This document shows positions 36,715 to 47,698 of a stretch of 64,000 nucleotides of DNA, one piece after another. The stretch spans positions 36,204,298 through 36,268,297 of the forward strand of contig OY747705.1 in assembly GCA_963556495.2 (NCBI GenBank), given 5' to 3'. The translations under genes and the position numbers were made by a program. Below the pieces are notes generated by a model. It worked only from the letters and a program-made list of their open reading frames with translations. It made no database searches and was not told where the DNA came from. Position 1 is the stretch's first letter; each line of letters starts with the position of its first letter. Source of the stretch: Valencia hispanica (lineage: Eukaryota; Chordata; Actinopteri; Cyprinodontiformes; Valenciidae).

Positions 36715-37369
36715 ACTTTTATTAAACATCCTTTTTAACATCTTTTCTCACATTTACTTATTTCTTTTAGCATGACTATGCATGTACCAAATGTCCTTTT
36801 AAGACAGAAACATAGAAACGCATTTCTTATACAATCAATAAACCATTTTCTACCGGATTCGCAAACTCGCGTCAGCTCTAATATAATACATGCCAGTAAG
36901 GCTATTCACCCCACACTCATGCATTCTCACATTCACTCTCAATCTTCCTTTCTTTTAGAAATTCAAATTTAACCCATATTGATTAATCTCAATAAGCAAT
37001 GGAGAAATGAATAACAGATAAAACATAATGAACGCCAGTGTATCCGTACGTGCATGCGCATGTTCGCATGTGTGCAACAAACAACATCAAACGAAGTGTA
37101 TCTCCCACCAACACAACCGGGGAGTATGGCACGGGAAAGTCGGAACGCTGTTCTGATATCAATCACGCATTCCATCCATACATACACATGAAACCAGGGC
37201 TAACACCACCCGCTAACTCATTAGCATAACCACGTTATTCATGGCTCAGCACCCCACACGCATTCATGTAACATGACTACTGTATAAGTCGTCACTCTGG
37301 TCAACCCCAAACAATTCGGTCGCCTCACAAATGTCATTATAAGAACTGATGTGCTTTACAAACCTGGAT

Positions 37370-37429
37370 AACACATATGGAAAGAACAGACAGAGATGTG
37401 ATGCTTCCTTTTCATCGTTCTCCGGATTT
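37370..37429 (+). repeat. Direct repeat, unit 2
   Basis: Second copy of the 36658-36714 unit. The flanking sequences are unrelated. Confidence 0.85.
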
Positions 37430-37914
37430 ACTGAGAGTAAAAGTATGCCTCTCCTGTACGTCCGTAGTGGCGAAGCAATGTCCTCTACAGCCCCCTGCTG
37501 CCCTGGAAGCCCGCCACCAGTTCCCATTCCCCAAACCTACACACTTCAATGAGGAAATTAAATAATAACCATGGCAGTAAAAAGAGATCAGTAAAATGGA
37601 AATTAATGAAAATAATTTTGAAATAAAAAAAATATATATATATAGATATAATACCCCACATGTGACCACACATGAGGCTTTTTATTTTCATTCACTCTAA
37701 CTCTATCTGTGGTATCATCTGTGGAGTGCGCATGCGTCGGCGTCCTTCAGAGACTTGCCAACTTCGGCTCCCTAAATAACATGGTTTTAACTGGTTTTAA
37801 ATCGTTTTTGTTTTTTTCTGACTCGTTTTAACCGATTTTAACACCACTGACTTTTAGCAACTTGTTTTTACCGGGGGCGTTTTTTATCCGAACACGGACT
37901 ACTTTTATTTCGTC

Positions 37915-39112
37915 ATGCCTTCACTCACCTGCACCCCCTGAATGTGATGGCTGTTTTAAATTAACTAAAAAAGTTCTGGAGCTGGAGCAGAGGATCTCCA
38001 CGCTCCATCAAATCCAGGACCACGAGCGCGATGTGGACATCATCTTCTGCTGGACTTTTGCCGCCACCAACAGCGCTCAGCTGGCGGACACAATTCCTTG
38101 CCAGCCCGGTGAAGCTGCGAAGGGGGAATCCATCGCTGGACCCGGACTGCCGAACGCCGGAGGTGCAACAACTGCAGAGGAGGACCGCTGGTTCCATCTG
38201 GGGGCTAAGCCAAAAGCCCCCATCAGCTCAACACCGGTCCTTCAGGGTGCCTGGTCCATGGTCGGGCCCGGCTGCAGTGGGGGGACCCGGAGCAGCCGCC
38301 ACCGCTCTCCTTCACACGGCCTATCATTATCAAACCGCTTCGGTGCCCTGGAGCACGACTTTCCTCTGACTGTCCCTCCGGCCGCCCTGAAACTACGCAG
38401 CTTTGCAGGACTGCCGCCCATCCCCTCCCAGCAGCCGGAGCAGCAGCCGGGCTCCCGCAGCCCTCCACGTCGCGCTAAACCCATGACTCGCAGAGGAGTG
38501 CTCCACTACACCCCGAACCCACGGAACGAGCCCTCGGCGCCGACTACACATCGCTGCAGTCCTGGGGAAGCTAATCCGCCCAACATCCAGCAGGTCCTGG
38601 ACGGTGAAAGATCCTCTACCCAGCATCAACTTGTAGACAAGCCGCCCACCACGCTAATCATTGGAGACTCTATTATCAGGAATGTAAGGATGAGAGGAGC
38701 CCTCACACTGTGTTTACCTGGAGCCACTGTAAAGGATATTACTGAACAGATCCTGGACCATATCCAACATCACCCATCTGTGAGTAGAGTTATTATTCAC
38801 GCTGGAACCAATGACATTCGTAAACAGCAATCTGAGCTCCTGAAGCTGGATTTTATTAATTTGTTTAATTTTTTAAAATACACACGTGTCTGTTTTTATT
38901 TCTGGCCCCACCCCCACTGTTGGCAGAGGTATTGGTCGTTTTAGCAGGTTTAATCTTTGAACACTAGGCTTTCCTCTGCCATCGTGATGCACAAAATTAG
39001 TTTTATAGACAATTTTAACCTTTTCTGGGGCAGGAGTCAATTGTTTGGACCAAATGGACTATATCTCAACAGACAGGGTGCCCGCATGCTGGCAATAAGC
39101 CTGGCATGCCCT
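37915..39112 (+). pseudogene. L2 ORF1 with SGNH-esterase-like domain, copy A
   Basis: The ATG at 37915 (MPSLTCTP) is thrown out of frame by one extra base in a C run at about 37933 compared with copy B. The frame then reads VLELEQRISTLHQIQDHERD (coiled coil), a Pro-rich region with FGALEHDFPLT, and the esterase TTLIIGDSIIRNVRMRGALT (Ser block) and SRVIIHAGTNDIR (Asn/Asp block). After a frame change near 38890, SFIDNFNLFWGRSQLFGPNG leads into LYLN, where copy B has DGLHLN, so the catalytic Asp/His pair is altered. It probably binds LINE RNA; the esterase role in L2/CR1 elements is not well understood. Confidence 0.7.
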
Positions 39113-39412
39113 CGCCCCCCCCAGCCCCCCCCCTGTCTACCACACCAGCCCCAGCTGCTCCTGCCCTCTCTGCCCCCTCCGCCACATCCTGATGTGCAGC
39201 TGGTCCCTCCTCCTATGAACTCAGTTCTGATTTTAACAGTAACTCACATATCGGACTTGGACCTTGTTTTACATCATTCATACCTGTTATTATCAGCAGA
39301 GAGCGGAAAAATAATATAACATAGCAAATGCAACCCTAATAATCTCAAACAGTTACCAAAAGTCCTACCTCCAGTAAACCATATAGTCACTCGATCTCCA
39401 ATCACCATTAAT

Positions 39413-40180
39413 ATGGCACTTCTAAATGTTCGCTCTCTGCTGAATAAAACTTTTATAATAAATGACCTAATTTTAGATCATAATCTTCATTGTTTATTTT
39501 TAACGGAAACATGGCTGAGTGCAGATGCCCCTGTTGTTCTTACAGAGGCCTCCCCACCAAATTTTAATTTCACTTATTCCACGAGGAGTTGCAAAAGGGT
39601 AGGCAGAACTGCTTTTATTAGTTCATCAACGCTTTCTGCCAAACCTGTTTTATTTGATCATTTGCGTCTGTTTTTAGCACTCGTGAGATTTTATGTGTCA
39701 CAATTTTTAGGCCTCCTAAAAAGATTGCAATTTTCAGAGTTTTTTTCAATTTTACACAACTCTTATGAACGAACAATTTTAGCTGGTGATTTTAATCTAC
39801 ATATAGATAACATCTTAGATCCTTTATCAACAGAATTTTAAAATATTTTGAATTATATGGATTTTAGTCAACATGTCACGCAGCCAACTCACAACAGAGG
39901 ACACACCCTGGACTTGGTCATCACCTCTGTTGTTGACTTGGCTGTCTCTGACCATTACTGTGTGTGTTTTTTAATATCACAAAAAGTGAAGTGCCTGCAG
40001 GTTTTCTGGAAATTTTTGAAAAGAATCCTCCTATTGTTTTACCTGCCCCCTGTGATTTTATTGTTAATAATTTTAACAGAAGGCTTCAATCTGCTCTTGA
40101 CCTGCTGGCTCCATTTAAAGTTAGAAACAAATACTCAAAACCAACAACACCATGGAGAAACGAAGACCTTAAGAGATTAA
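39413..40180 (+). pseudogene. L2 ORF2 endonuclease part, copy A
   Basis: ATG 39413: MALLNVRSLLNKTFIINDLI, CLFLTETWLSAD (catalytic Glu block), RTILAGDFNLHIDNI (GDFN block), then after a stop DFSQHVTQPTHNRGHTLDLV and an SDHYCV block in successive frames. AP-type endonuclease of the LINE. The LTR element at 40192 lies in the endonuclease-RT linker, and the remainder continues at 45799. Confidence 0.75.
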
Positions 40181-40186
40181 AAAGGA

Positions 40187-40191
40187 GCTGC
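40187..40191 (+). repeat. Target-site duplication GCTGC (left)
   Basis: GCTGC immediately before the 5' LTR equals GCTGC at 45794-45798 after the 3' LTR. Five bases is the expected size for Ty3/Gypsy integrases. Confidence 0.9.
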
Positions 40192-40835
40192 TGTCAGGGT
40201 GTGTGTGTTTGGTGTTCTCTCACCTGTTTCTCCACAGAGGGCGCAGCTTGTTGCCATCTCCCAGCTGATCGCAGTTAAGGCAATCAAGGAGCGGCAGTTA
40301 AAAGGGGAACGCTGACTGGGGGCAGACGCCAGATCGTTAACCTTGTCGGATGACTGATCGCCTTCCCGATTCGTTATCATCAAGCCTTTGTGATCCGATC
40401 TCAGCCTGCTTCCCCTGATCCTCCTGCTGCTCTCCTGCTGCCCTGCTCCGAGCTCGACCAAGCCCTCTTCTGTCGGTCCACCCTCAACCACCTTGGGGAT
40501 CGGAACAACCTGGACGGAGTTACGTTGGACACACCGCGACTCTCTCCCCCCCCCCCCCGAGCTGAGGACAATCGTACTATCCAAGTAAGCCAAGATTCCA
40601 TTCCTGCTTCCCCTCTGATTCATGGTAACCCACTCACCTTCATCTCCTCTCCCCATCAGTGGCTGCCTCCCTCCCAAGTTCCGTTCCGAGTATCATACCC
40701 CGAGCTCTGTGGATTACCTCCAGTCGTTCCGTTCCTGTGGGGGCAAACAATAAATCATCTGCTTTATAGCTAACCTCCTGTTTCTGCTGGTCGTTTGTGT
40801 GTCCGCACTAGAGTCCACAGAAACGAAACATGACA
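40192..40835 (+). repeat. 5' LTR
   Basis: TGTCAGGGTG...CATGACA. Contains the TATA-like TTAAAA (40298), the presumed RNA start near 40328, an AATAAA poly(A) signal at 40749-40754, the C-run 40546-40558 and, at its last six bases, the first gag ATG. Confidence 0.95.
40298..40338 (+). promoter_or_regulatory. Putative LTR promoter and self-primer
   Basis: TTAAAA at 40298-40303 is followed 30 nt later by GCCAGATCGTT (40328-40338). These 11 bases are exactly complementary to 40837-40847, just after the LTR. In Tf1 the first 11 nt of the transcript fold back on such a site and are cleaved to prime minus-strand synthesis, so the RNA start is predicted at about 40326-40328. Start site not demonstrated. 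Confidence 0.7.
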
Positions 40836-41819
40836 GAACGATCTGGCCAATCGGACTCTGCGGCACACTTACGTTCAGCCGTCTCCGAGCAGGGCATGCT
40901 CCTGGGTCGTCATGAAGCCGCTCTTCAGAACATGCAGCAGCAGCAGACTGCGCTCCTACAGAGTTTCCATGAGTTAACCAAGGTAATCCAGGATCTCAGT
41001 TCCAAACTTACTACCCAAACATCACCCCCCCCGGCCACTGCTGACCCGTCTCCTTCTCCAGCTTTTCGCGAGGTAGTCTCACCACCTCCCGAGCCCTTCG
41101 CCGGCGACCTATCAAAAAGTCAGGGTTTCCTGTTACAGTGTTCTCTGGCATTCGAACGTTCCCCTCGAACTTTCAGTGAGGACGCTAATAAGATCTCTTA
41201 TATTATAGCCCTGTTGAGAGACAGAGCCCTTCGATGGGCCCAGGCCAGCTTCGACCAAAGCTCCCTCAGCAGCTCCTCCTTTGACGAGTTTCTTAGACAG
41301 TTCAAGCAGACTTTCTGCGTCACGAGGGGCGAGGAACAGATTGCCAAGCTTCTGTGGGAACTCAAACAAAGAAACCGCTCAGTCGCCGACCTGGCCGTTG
41401 AGTTCCGCACCCTAGCTGCTGAGTCTGGCTGGAACCGACCGGCACTTAAGGCTGCTTTTCTTAATTCCCTGAACGAGCAAATTAGAGATGAGCTCGCTTA
41501 CCGCGACGAACCCGAGTCCGTGGATAGTTTGATTGATCTCGCGATCAAGATCGACAACAGGTTACGCGACAGATCAAGAGGAAGATCTAAACCGCAGTTT
41601 GTTTCCTCCTCTCCGTCAGCCGCCCCCTCGGCGGATTTCACATTCCCCGCTCCTCCTGCACGTCTACCCTCTCCCGAGCCGATGCAGATCGGCAGGGCTC
41701 GGCTTTCTCCGACGGAACGGCAGCGCCGTATGGAAGGCCGTTGCTGCCTATATTGCGGTACCCCGGGTCATTTTATTTCAACCTGCCCCGCTCGTCCAAA
41801 AGATCCAGTCCGGCAGTGA
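40830..41819 (+). CDS. gag: Gag (capsid/nucleocapsid) of the LTR retrotransposon
   Basis: 329 codons from the ATG at 40830, which lies in the last six bases of the 5' LTR; the next in-frame ATG is 40896 (residue 23). Residues about 20-60 are Gln-rich and helical ([20 protein letters not shown]). The middle is a retrotransposon gag domain (residues about 85-230: [55 protein letters not shown]). The C-terminus is basic with one zinc knuckle [14 protein letters not shown] (residues 306-319, CX2CX4HX4C). It forms the particle and packages RNA. It ends at TGA 41817-41819. Pol lies in the -1 frame and overlaps by at least 79 nt. Confidence 0.9.
   Translation: MTERSGQSDSAAHLRSAVSEQGMLLGRHEAALQNMQQQQTALLQSFHELTKVIQDLSSKLTTQTSPPPATADPSPSPAFREVVSPPPEPFAGDLSKSQGFLLQCSLAFERSPRTFSEDANKISYIIALLRDRALRWAQASFDQSSLSSSSFDEFLRQFKQTFCVTRGEEQIAKLLWELKQRNRSVADLAVEFRTLAAESGWNRPALKAAFLNSLNEQIRDELAYRDEPESVDSLIDLAIKIDNRLRDRSRGRSKPQFVSSSPSAAPSADFTFPAPPARLPSPEPMQIGRARLSPTERQRRMEGRCCLYCGTPGHFISTCPARPKDPVRQ
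40837..40847 (+). promoter_or_regulatory. Putative self-primer binding site
   Basis: AACGATCTGGC begins one base after the 5' LTR and pairs perfectly with 40328-40338. No TGG-starting tRNA-type PBS is present at the LTR edge. It overlaps gag codons 3-6 if the ATG at 40830 is used. Confidence 0.75.
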
Positions 41820-44800
41820 GTCTGGGGGTCCTGTCGGGCGGGGTCAATAACTCTAACCCCAGGCCCATGTTGCCCACTTTGATTTTAGTTCACCAGACCC
41901 ACATCTCTCTCCAAGCACTCGTTGACTCAGGGTCCGAGCAGAATTTAATTTGCCCTGAGATTGTGGGTAAATATAACCTTCCGGTGGAAGCGCTTTCTGT
42001 TCCCTTAAATGTAACTGCTCTTGATGGAAGGACCCTAACTGAGATAACCCATCAAACTGTCCCCTTAAGACTGGTCCTTTCTGGCAACCACCATGAGCAG
42101 ATTTCTTTCTTTGTTTTTCCCAATAGAGACGCCCCCTTAGTCTTAGGTTACCCCTGGTTGGCCACTCACAACCCGAGCATTAATTGGGCTAAAGCACGGG
42201 TTGAGTCCTGGAGTGGGTTCTGTCACCAAAACTGCCTGCGTTCGGCCATTCCCAGTTCCGGTTCCTCTGTAGCAGTCCCAGTTTCTGATCAGCCAGACCT
42301 GACTAAAATCCCCCCCGAGTACCATGATCTGCAGCAAGCTTTTAGTAAATCCAAGGCTCTCTCTCTCCCTCCTCACAGGCCTTACGATTGCGCCATCGAT
42401 CTCCTCCCTGGGGCCCCTCTTCCCTCTGGACGTCTCTTCAACCTGTCCGCCAAGGAGAGAGCTGCCCTTGAGACATATGTTAACGATTCCCTGGCCGTGG
42501 GCCTAATTCGCCCTTCCACTTCTCCCCTGGGAGCGGGATTTTTCTTTGTGGAGAAAAAGGATAAGACTTTACGTCCCTGTATTGACTACAGAGGTCTAAA
42601 TGCCATCACAGTCAAGAACCAGTATTCATTACCTCTCATCACCTCAGCTTTTGAGGCCGTGCAGGGGGTTACAGTGTTCACAAAGCTCGACCTGCGGAAC
42701 GCTTACCATCTTGTTCGGATCCGCGGAGGTGACGAGTGGAAAACGGCCTTTAAGACCCACATCGGGCACTTCGAATACCTGGTCATGCCTTTTGGCCTTT
42801 GCAATGCCCCGGCCGTTTTTCAACATCTGGTGAATGATGTGCTCCGTGATTTTCTAAATGTTTTTGTTTTCGTCTACCTTGATGATATCCTTATTTTCTC
42901 CAAGGATCTGCCACAGCATTGCCAGCATGTCCGGCTAGTTCTTCAACGGCTGCTAGAGAATTCTCTCTATGTTAAAGTTGAAAAATGTGAATTTCATCTG
43001 TCATCTGTCTCCTTTTTGGGTTATGTCTTCGAGGGTGGACAGGTGAAGGCTGACCCCAGTAAGATTAAGGCGGTCCAAGACTGGCCCATTCCCACGTCCA
43101 GAAGGCAGCTGCAACGGTTCCTGGGGTTTGCTAATTTTTACAGACGCTTCATTCGGGATTTCGGCGTCATCGCAGCCCCTCTAACCACCCTCACCTCCGT
43201 TAAGCGACCTTTCATCTGGGACCAAGCAGCAGACCAGGCCTTCCAACATCTAAAGGTGAGATTCACCGAAGCACCCATTCTCATTTTCCCCAACGTAAAG
43301 ATCCAGTTCATTATGGAGGTTGACGCCTCGGATACCGGAGTCGGAGCTGTCCTTTCACAGCGTTCTCCCCAGGATCAGAAATTGCATCCCTGTGCTTTTT
43401 TCTCAAAGCGTTTCACCCCTGCAGAGAGGAATTACAGCATAGGTGACCGAGAGCTCCTCGCTATCAAGTTGGCCCTGGAGGAGTGGCGGCATTGGCTGGA
43501 GGGTTCGGAGCTCCCGGTCATAGTATGGACGGACCACAAGAACTTACTCTACATCCAAGCAGCCAAAAGATTAAACCCCCGTCAATACTGCTGGTCTTTA
43601 TTCTTCTCTCGTTTTAATCTAAATATCACTTACAAGCCAGGTTCCAAGAACATTAAACCTGACGCTCTGTCCCGCCAGCAGTCATCTGACGACCATCCCG
43701 ACGTTCCTGCACCCATCCTCCCACCCTCCTGCTCCGTGGCATCACTCACCTGGGACATCGAGTCCCTTATCAAGCACGCCCAAGTCAACGAGCCTGACCC
43801 TGGGGGAGGTCCTCCGCATCGTATCTTTGTCCCATCATCTGTTCGCTCCAGAGTCATCCAATGGGGGCACACTTCCAGATTCTCCTGTCACCCAGGGACG
43901 AGTCGAACTATTGCACTCCTCCGCCGTTATTTCTGGTGGCCAGGGCTCAATAAAGATGTGAGGGAGTATGTTTTGGCCTGTCCTACATGTAACCGCAACA
44001 AAAGCTTACATCAGCCCGCCTCGGGTTACCTTCAACCCCTCCCCATCCCAGCTCGGCCCTGGTCCCACATCGCCCTAGACTTTGTCACCGGACTGCCCAC
44101 ATCACATGGCAAGTCAGTCATCCTAACCATTGTTGACCGTTTTTCAAAGGCCTGCCATCTCATTCCACTTACCAGATTGCCTACTGCAGCCCAGACCGCC
44201 AAGCTCCTCTGTCTACACGTTTTTCGGCTTCACGGCATCCCTGTGGAGATCCTCTCGGATCGAGGTCCCCAGTTCATCTCCCGTGTGTGGAGGGACCTCT
44301 GCGCAGCTCTTGGGGCCCGGACCCAACTAACCTCAGGCTTCCACCCACAATCTAACGGCCAGTGCGAGAGACTGAACCAGGAGCTGGAGAGCTCCCTTCG
44401 CTGCGTCTGCGCAACGAACCCTTCCACCTGGAGCTCCCACCTTCCTTGGGTCGAGTACGCACGCAATTCCCACACATCAGCGGCCACCGGGGTCTCCCCC
44501 TTTGAGGCCTCCCTCGGGTACCAACCGTCTCTCCTCCCCAGCTCGATTCCCAATTCCACCATTCCCTCTGTCCATTCTCACATCAAGTCCTGCAGAAGAG
44601 TTTGGGAGCTGACCAGGGCAGCCCTCCAACGCTCATCCGCCCAAAACAAGCGTTATGCTGACCTACACCATCGCCCCGCTCCCCAATATACACCTGGTCA
44701 ATTAGTATGGCTGTCAGCCCGTGACTTTCCCTTGAAAGGAGTCTCAAGGAAGATGGCACCTCGTTTCCTAGGGCCTTTTCCCGTCGAGTCGGTTATCAGC

Positions 44801-45142
44801 CCCTCGACGCTCCGTTTAAAACTCCCGGCCCATACCCGGGTCCATCCCGTTTTTCATGTTTCCCAGGTTAAGCCGGTTTCTGCCAGTCCCTTGTGCCCTC
44901 CTTCCGAACCCCCTCCTCCTGCCCGGATCATTGATGGGCACCCTGCCTACACGGTTCGCCGCATAGTGGATGTGCGACCTCGGGGCCGGGGTCACCAATA
45001 CCTCGTGGACTGGGTGGGGTACGGCCCAGAGGAGCGCCGTTGGGTTCCCCGCTCTTTCATTTTGGATCCTTCCCTCATAACGGACTTTGAGAGGGCTTCT
45101 GCCTCTTCCAGCCAGGTTTGGCCGCCAGGAGGCGTCCATTGA
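41741..45142 (+). CDS. pol: Pol: protease, reverse transcriptase, RNase H, integrase, chromodomain
   Basis: Open for 1133 codons with no internal stop. Residue numbers from 41741: aspartic protease [11 protein letters not shown] (Asp62-Ser-Gly); RT with palm YLDD at 379-382 ([14 protein letters not shown]); RNase [15 protein letters not shown] (Asp528); integrase zinc domain starting His710 with Cys747/Cys750 (ACPTCN); integrase core Asp780 (LDFVTGLP), Asp840 (LSDRGPQF), Glu876 (CERLNQE), a D,D-35-E triad; chromodomain about 1070-1125 ([15 protein letters not shown] and [17 protein letters not shown]). No ATG begins it (41741 is TTG), so a -1 frameshift from gag is likely, although no canonical slippery heptamer stands out. 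The chromodomain may steer integration to histone marks, as known in chromoviruses. Confidence 0.93.
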   Translation: MLPILRYPGSFYFNLPRSSKRSSPAVSLGVLSGGVNNSNPRPMLPTLILVHQTHISLQALVDSGSEQNLICPEIVGKYNLPVEALSVPLNVTALDGRTLTEITHQTVPLRLVLSGNHHEQISFFVFPNRDAPLVLGYPWLATHNPSINWAKARVESWSGFCHQNCLRSAIPSSGSSVAVPVSDQPDLTKIPPEYHDLQQAFSKSKALSLPPHRPYDCAIDLLPGAPLPSGRLFNLSAKERAALETYVNDSLAVGLIRPSTSPLGAGFFFVEKKDKTLRPCIDYRGLNAITVKNQYSLPLITSAFEAVQGVTVFTKLDLRNAYHLVRIRGGDEWKTAFKTHIGHFEYLVMPFGLCNAPAVFQHLVNDVLRDFLNVFVFVYLDDILIFSKDLPQHCQHVRLVLQRLLENSLYVKVEKCEFHLSSVSFLGYVFEGGQVKADPSKIKAVQDWPIPTSRRQLQRFLGFANFYRRFIRDFGVIAAPLTTLTSVKRPFIWDQAADQAFQHLKVRFTEAPILIFPNVKIQFIMEVDASDTGVGAVLSQRSPQDQKLHPCAFFSKRFTPAERNYSIGDRELLAIKLALEEWRHWLEGSELPVIVWTDHKNLLYIQAAKRLNPRQYCWSLFFSRFNLNITYKPGSKNIKPDALSRQQSSDDHPDVPAPILPPSCSVASLTWDIESLIKHAQVNEPDPGGGPPHRIFVPSSVRSRVIQWGHTSRFSCHPGTSRTIALLRRYFWWPGLNKDVREYVLACPTCNRNKSLHQPASGYLQPLPIPARPWSHIALDFVTGLPTSHGKSVILTIVDRFSKACHLIPLTRLPTAAQTAKLLCLHVFRLHGIPVEILSDRGPQFISRVWRDLCAALGARTQLTSGFHPQSNGQCERLNQELESSLRCVCATNPSTWSSHLPWVEYARNSHTSAATGVSPFEASLGYQPSLLPSSIPNSTIPSVHSHIKSCRRVWELTRAALQRSSAQNKRYADLHHRPAPQYTPGQLVWLSARDFPLKGVSRKMAPRFLGPFPVESVISPSTLRLKLPAHTRVHPVFHVSQVKPVSASPLCPPSEPPPPARIIDGHPAYTVRRIVDVRPRGRGHQYLVDWVGYGPEERRWVPRSFILDPSLITDFERASASSSQVWPPGGVH

Positions 45143-45153
45143 GGGGGGGGTAC
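45143..45153 (+). promoter_or_regulatory. Polypurine tract
   Basis: The pol stop TGA (45140-45142) runs directly into GGGGGGGG and TAC before the 3' LTR at 45154. It primes plus-strand DNA in LTR elements. The three-base TAC between tract and LTR is slightly unusual. Confidence 0.75.
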
Positions 45154-45793
45154 TGTCAGGGTGTGTGTGTTTGGTGTTCTCTCACCTGTTTCTCCACAGA
45201 GGGCGCAGCTTGTTGCCATCTCCCAGCTGATCGCAGTTAAGGCAATCAAGGAGCGGCAGTTAAAAGGGGAACGCTGACTGGGGGCAGACGCCAGATCGTT
45301 AACCTTGTTGGATGACTGATCGCCTTCCCGATTCGTTATCATCAAGCCTTTGTGATCCGATCTCAGCCTGCTTCCCCTGATCCTCCTGCTGCTCTCCTGC
45401 TGCCCTGCTCCGAGCTCGACCAAGCCCTCTTCTGTCGGTCCACCCTCAACCACCTTGGGGATTGGAACAACCTGGACGGAGTTACGTTGGACACACCGCG
45501 ACTCTCTTCCCCCCCCGAGCTGAGGACAATCGTACTATCCAAGTAAGCCAAGATTCCATTCCTGCTTCCCCTCTGATTCATGGTAACCCACTCACCTTCA
45601 TCTCCTCTCCCCATCAGTGGCTGCCTCCCTCCCAAGTTCCGTTCCGAGTATCATACCCCGAGCTCTGTGGATTACCTCCAGTCGTTCCGTTCCTGTGGGG
45701 GCAAACAATAAATCATCTGCTTTATAGCTAACCTCCTGTTTCTGCTGGTCGTTTGTGTGTCCGCACTAGAGTCCACAGAAACGAAACATGACA
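45154..45793 (+). repeat. 3' LTR
   Basis: 640 bp, nearly identical to the 5' LTR (differences at the counterparts of 40347, 40501 and the C-run). AATAAA at about 45707 is the likely poly(A) signal of the genomic RNA. Followed by target duplication GCTGC at 45794-45798. Confidence 0.95.
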
Positions 45794-45798
45794 GCTGC

Positions 45799-47698
45799 AG
45801 GGTGGCAGAGAGAAAATGGAGGAAAAATAAAATCACAATAAATCCTCAAATGTACATCGAACGTCTCAAATCATATAACAATGCAGTAAGAAATTCCAGA
45901 AACGCATAGTTTGCCAGAATCATCTCACAACATAAAAATAATCCCAAAATTAAGTTTTCCACTATAGACAACATTTTTAACCGTACTACTAATGCATATC
46001 AGAAAACCCCCTCAAATGCTCTTTGTGAGGAGTTTGAAGACCACTTCAGAGGGAAGGTAGACACGATCAGATGTAATATTTTATTTTCTTAGTGTAATAT
46101 GGTTTTAGACAAATCTGATTGTGTGTCTCTACCAGAGGAAATGCTGGACAGTTTTGTCCTGGTAAAAGCTGGGACTCTTGATAAAGTTTTCCCCTCAGTG
46201 AGGCCCACCACATGTGTTTTGGACCCGATTCCCACTTCCCTTTTTAAGCAAATTTATCAATCTTTTAGAGATGAGATTTTAACCGTGATGAATTGCTCCC
46301 TTCAGACGGGGGTCTTTCCTGCCGCCTTTAAAGGGGCGGTGGTGAGGCCACTGCTGAAGAAGAGCAATTTAGATTTGAATGATTTAAACAACTTCCAACC
46401 GGTATTTAACTTACCATTTTTAAGCAAAGTTTTAGAAAAACTTGTTTTAATTCAACGTAATAATTTTATTAACGCTCATAATGTCCTTGAGAAATTTCAG
46501 TCTGGTTTTAGGGTGAACCACAGCACAGAGACGGCTCTTTTAAAGATTTTAAATTATTTTAGATTAAATTATGATGCTCAGAAGGTGAAAGTGTTGGTTC
46601 TACTGGATCTAAGCGCTGCCTTTGATACAGTAGACCACACTATTTATTTAACTCATTTAACACAGATCGGCCTCTCTGGTGCTGTTCATAAATGGTTTAC
46701 ATCCTATCTCACAGACAGGACTTTTATGGTATGTTTAGACACCTGCTCCTCTAAGGTCCACAAGATCACATGTGGTGTGCCCCAGGGTTTAATTTTAGGC
46801 CCAGTGCTTTTTAACCTGTATATGCTACCTCTTGGCAGTGTCATCAGAAGAGTTAACTTTCAGTTATGCTGATGATACACAGTTGTACATCTCCGTGTCT
46901 CCCGATGACACACGGCCAATGGATGCACTTTTTAACTGCATTTTAGACATTAAATCCTGGATGGCAGAAAACTTTCTCCAGCTCAACCAGGACAAAACTG
47001 AAGTTTTAGTCATCGGTCCTGAGGCTCAGAGAGAGAAACTTTTACCAAAACTACAATCACTATCATTTAATCCTTCTTTACTAGTGAAGAACTTGGGCGT
47101 GATTTTTGACTCTGAGCTGAGTTTTATTCCTCACTTAAAAAATATTACTAAAATAGGTTTTTATCACTTAAAGAACATTGCCAGAGTCCGCCCCACTCTC
47201 TCTCGGGCCAATACGGAGACGCTGATGCATGCTTTTATCACCAGTAGGATTGATTATTGTAATGCCCTGCTTTCTGGTCTTCCCAAAAAGACTACCTCAA
47301 GTTTACAGCTTTTACAGAATTCAGCAGCACATGTTCTGACGAAGACCAGGAGGCGGGAACACATTACACCTGTCTTAGAATCACTCCATTGGCTCCCCGT
47401 GTGTTTAAGGATCGATTTTAAGATTCTTTTAATAATTTTTAAGTGTCTTAATGGTCTTGGGCCTTCTTATATTTCGGAATTTCTTCCACCGTGTGAACCT
47501 TCACGGTCTCTGTGCTCCTCTGGCAGCCGTCTCCTAGTCATCCCTAAAGTCAGGACACACACTCATGGTGTAGCGTCTTTCCATTATTATGGCCCTCACC
47601 TCTGGAACAGGGTGCCAGAGGACCTCAGGGCCGCAGAGAACGTTCATGTTTTTAAGAGCAGGCTCAAGACTCACCTTTTTAACATAGCTTTTAACTGA
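45799..47698 (+). pseudogene. L2 ORF2 reverse transcriptase part, copy A
   Basis: Continuation of the split ORF2. From about 46099: PEEMLDSFVLVKAGTLDKVF, TTCVLDPIPTSLFKQ, VLVLLDLSAAFDTVDHTIY (palm A) and [21 protein letters not shown] small deletion at about 46850 shifts the frame; 46832 onward gives [20 protein letters not shown] (catalytic YADD), LQLNQDKTEVLVIGPEAQRE and the C-terminal thumb region to RLKTHLFNIAFN at 47698. The upstream linker 45799-46098 has stops. It closely resembles copy B. Confidence 0.8.

Larger units (their letters stand above)
36574..37677. mobile_element. LTR-like insertion inside L1 copy 2 (left part)
   Basis: Non-coding block of about 1.1 kb starting TGTTACAGGTCTC. 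Its presumed right end is the short piece 48315-48325, finishing CACAACA, beyond the L2 inserted in it, so the termini pair TGTT/AACA. Removing it with one 4-bp flank (ATAT left, TCAT right) restores the L1 frame from RFN into SLLKAKEF. Contains a direct repeat of about 57 bp (36658-36714 and 37370-37429). The element class is an inference from the TG...CA ends. Confidence 0.45.
40192..45793 (+). mobile_element. Chromodomain Ty3/Gypsy LTR retrotransposon (Tf1/sushi type), apparently intact
   Basis: A complete 5602-bp element: 644-bp and 640-bp LTRs bounded by TGTCA/TGACA, flanked by GCTGC, with open gag and pol ending in an integrase chromodomain and a G-rich polypurine tract before the 3' LTR. 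The LTRs differ only by two C/T changes (40347, 40501) and a C-run of 13 against 8 with one adjacent T, so the insertion is recent. It sits in L2 copy A in the same orientation. Composition is GC-richer than its surroundings. Confidence 0.93.

Noticed and set aside
40390..40773. Proline/serine-rich ORF within the LTR (also at 45352-45731)
   Set aside because: Lies in R-U5 of the LTR and changes frame between the two LTRs because of the C-run difference, so unlikely to be a protein. It could at most act as an upstream ORF.
44816..45453. Antisense ORFs across the 3' end of pol and the LTR
   Set aside because: Shadow frames of pol and LTR sequence; no domains and repeated at the 5' LTR.
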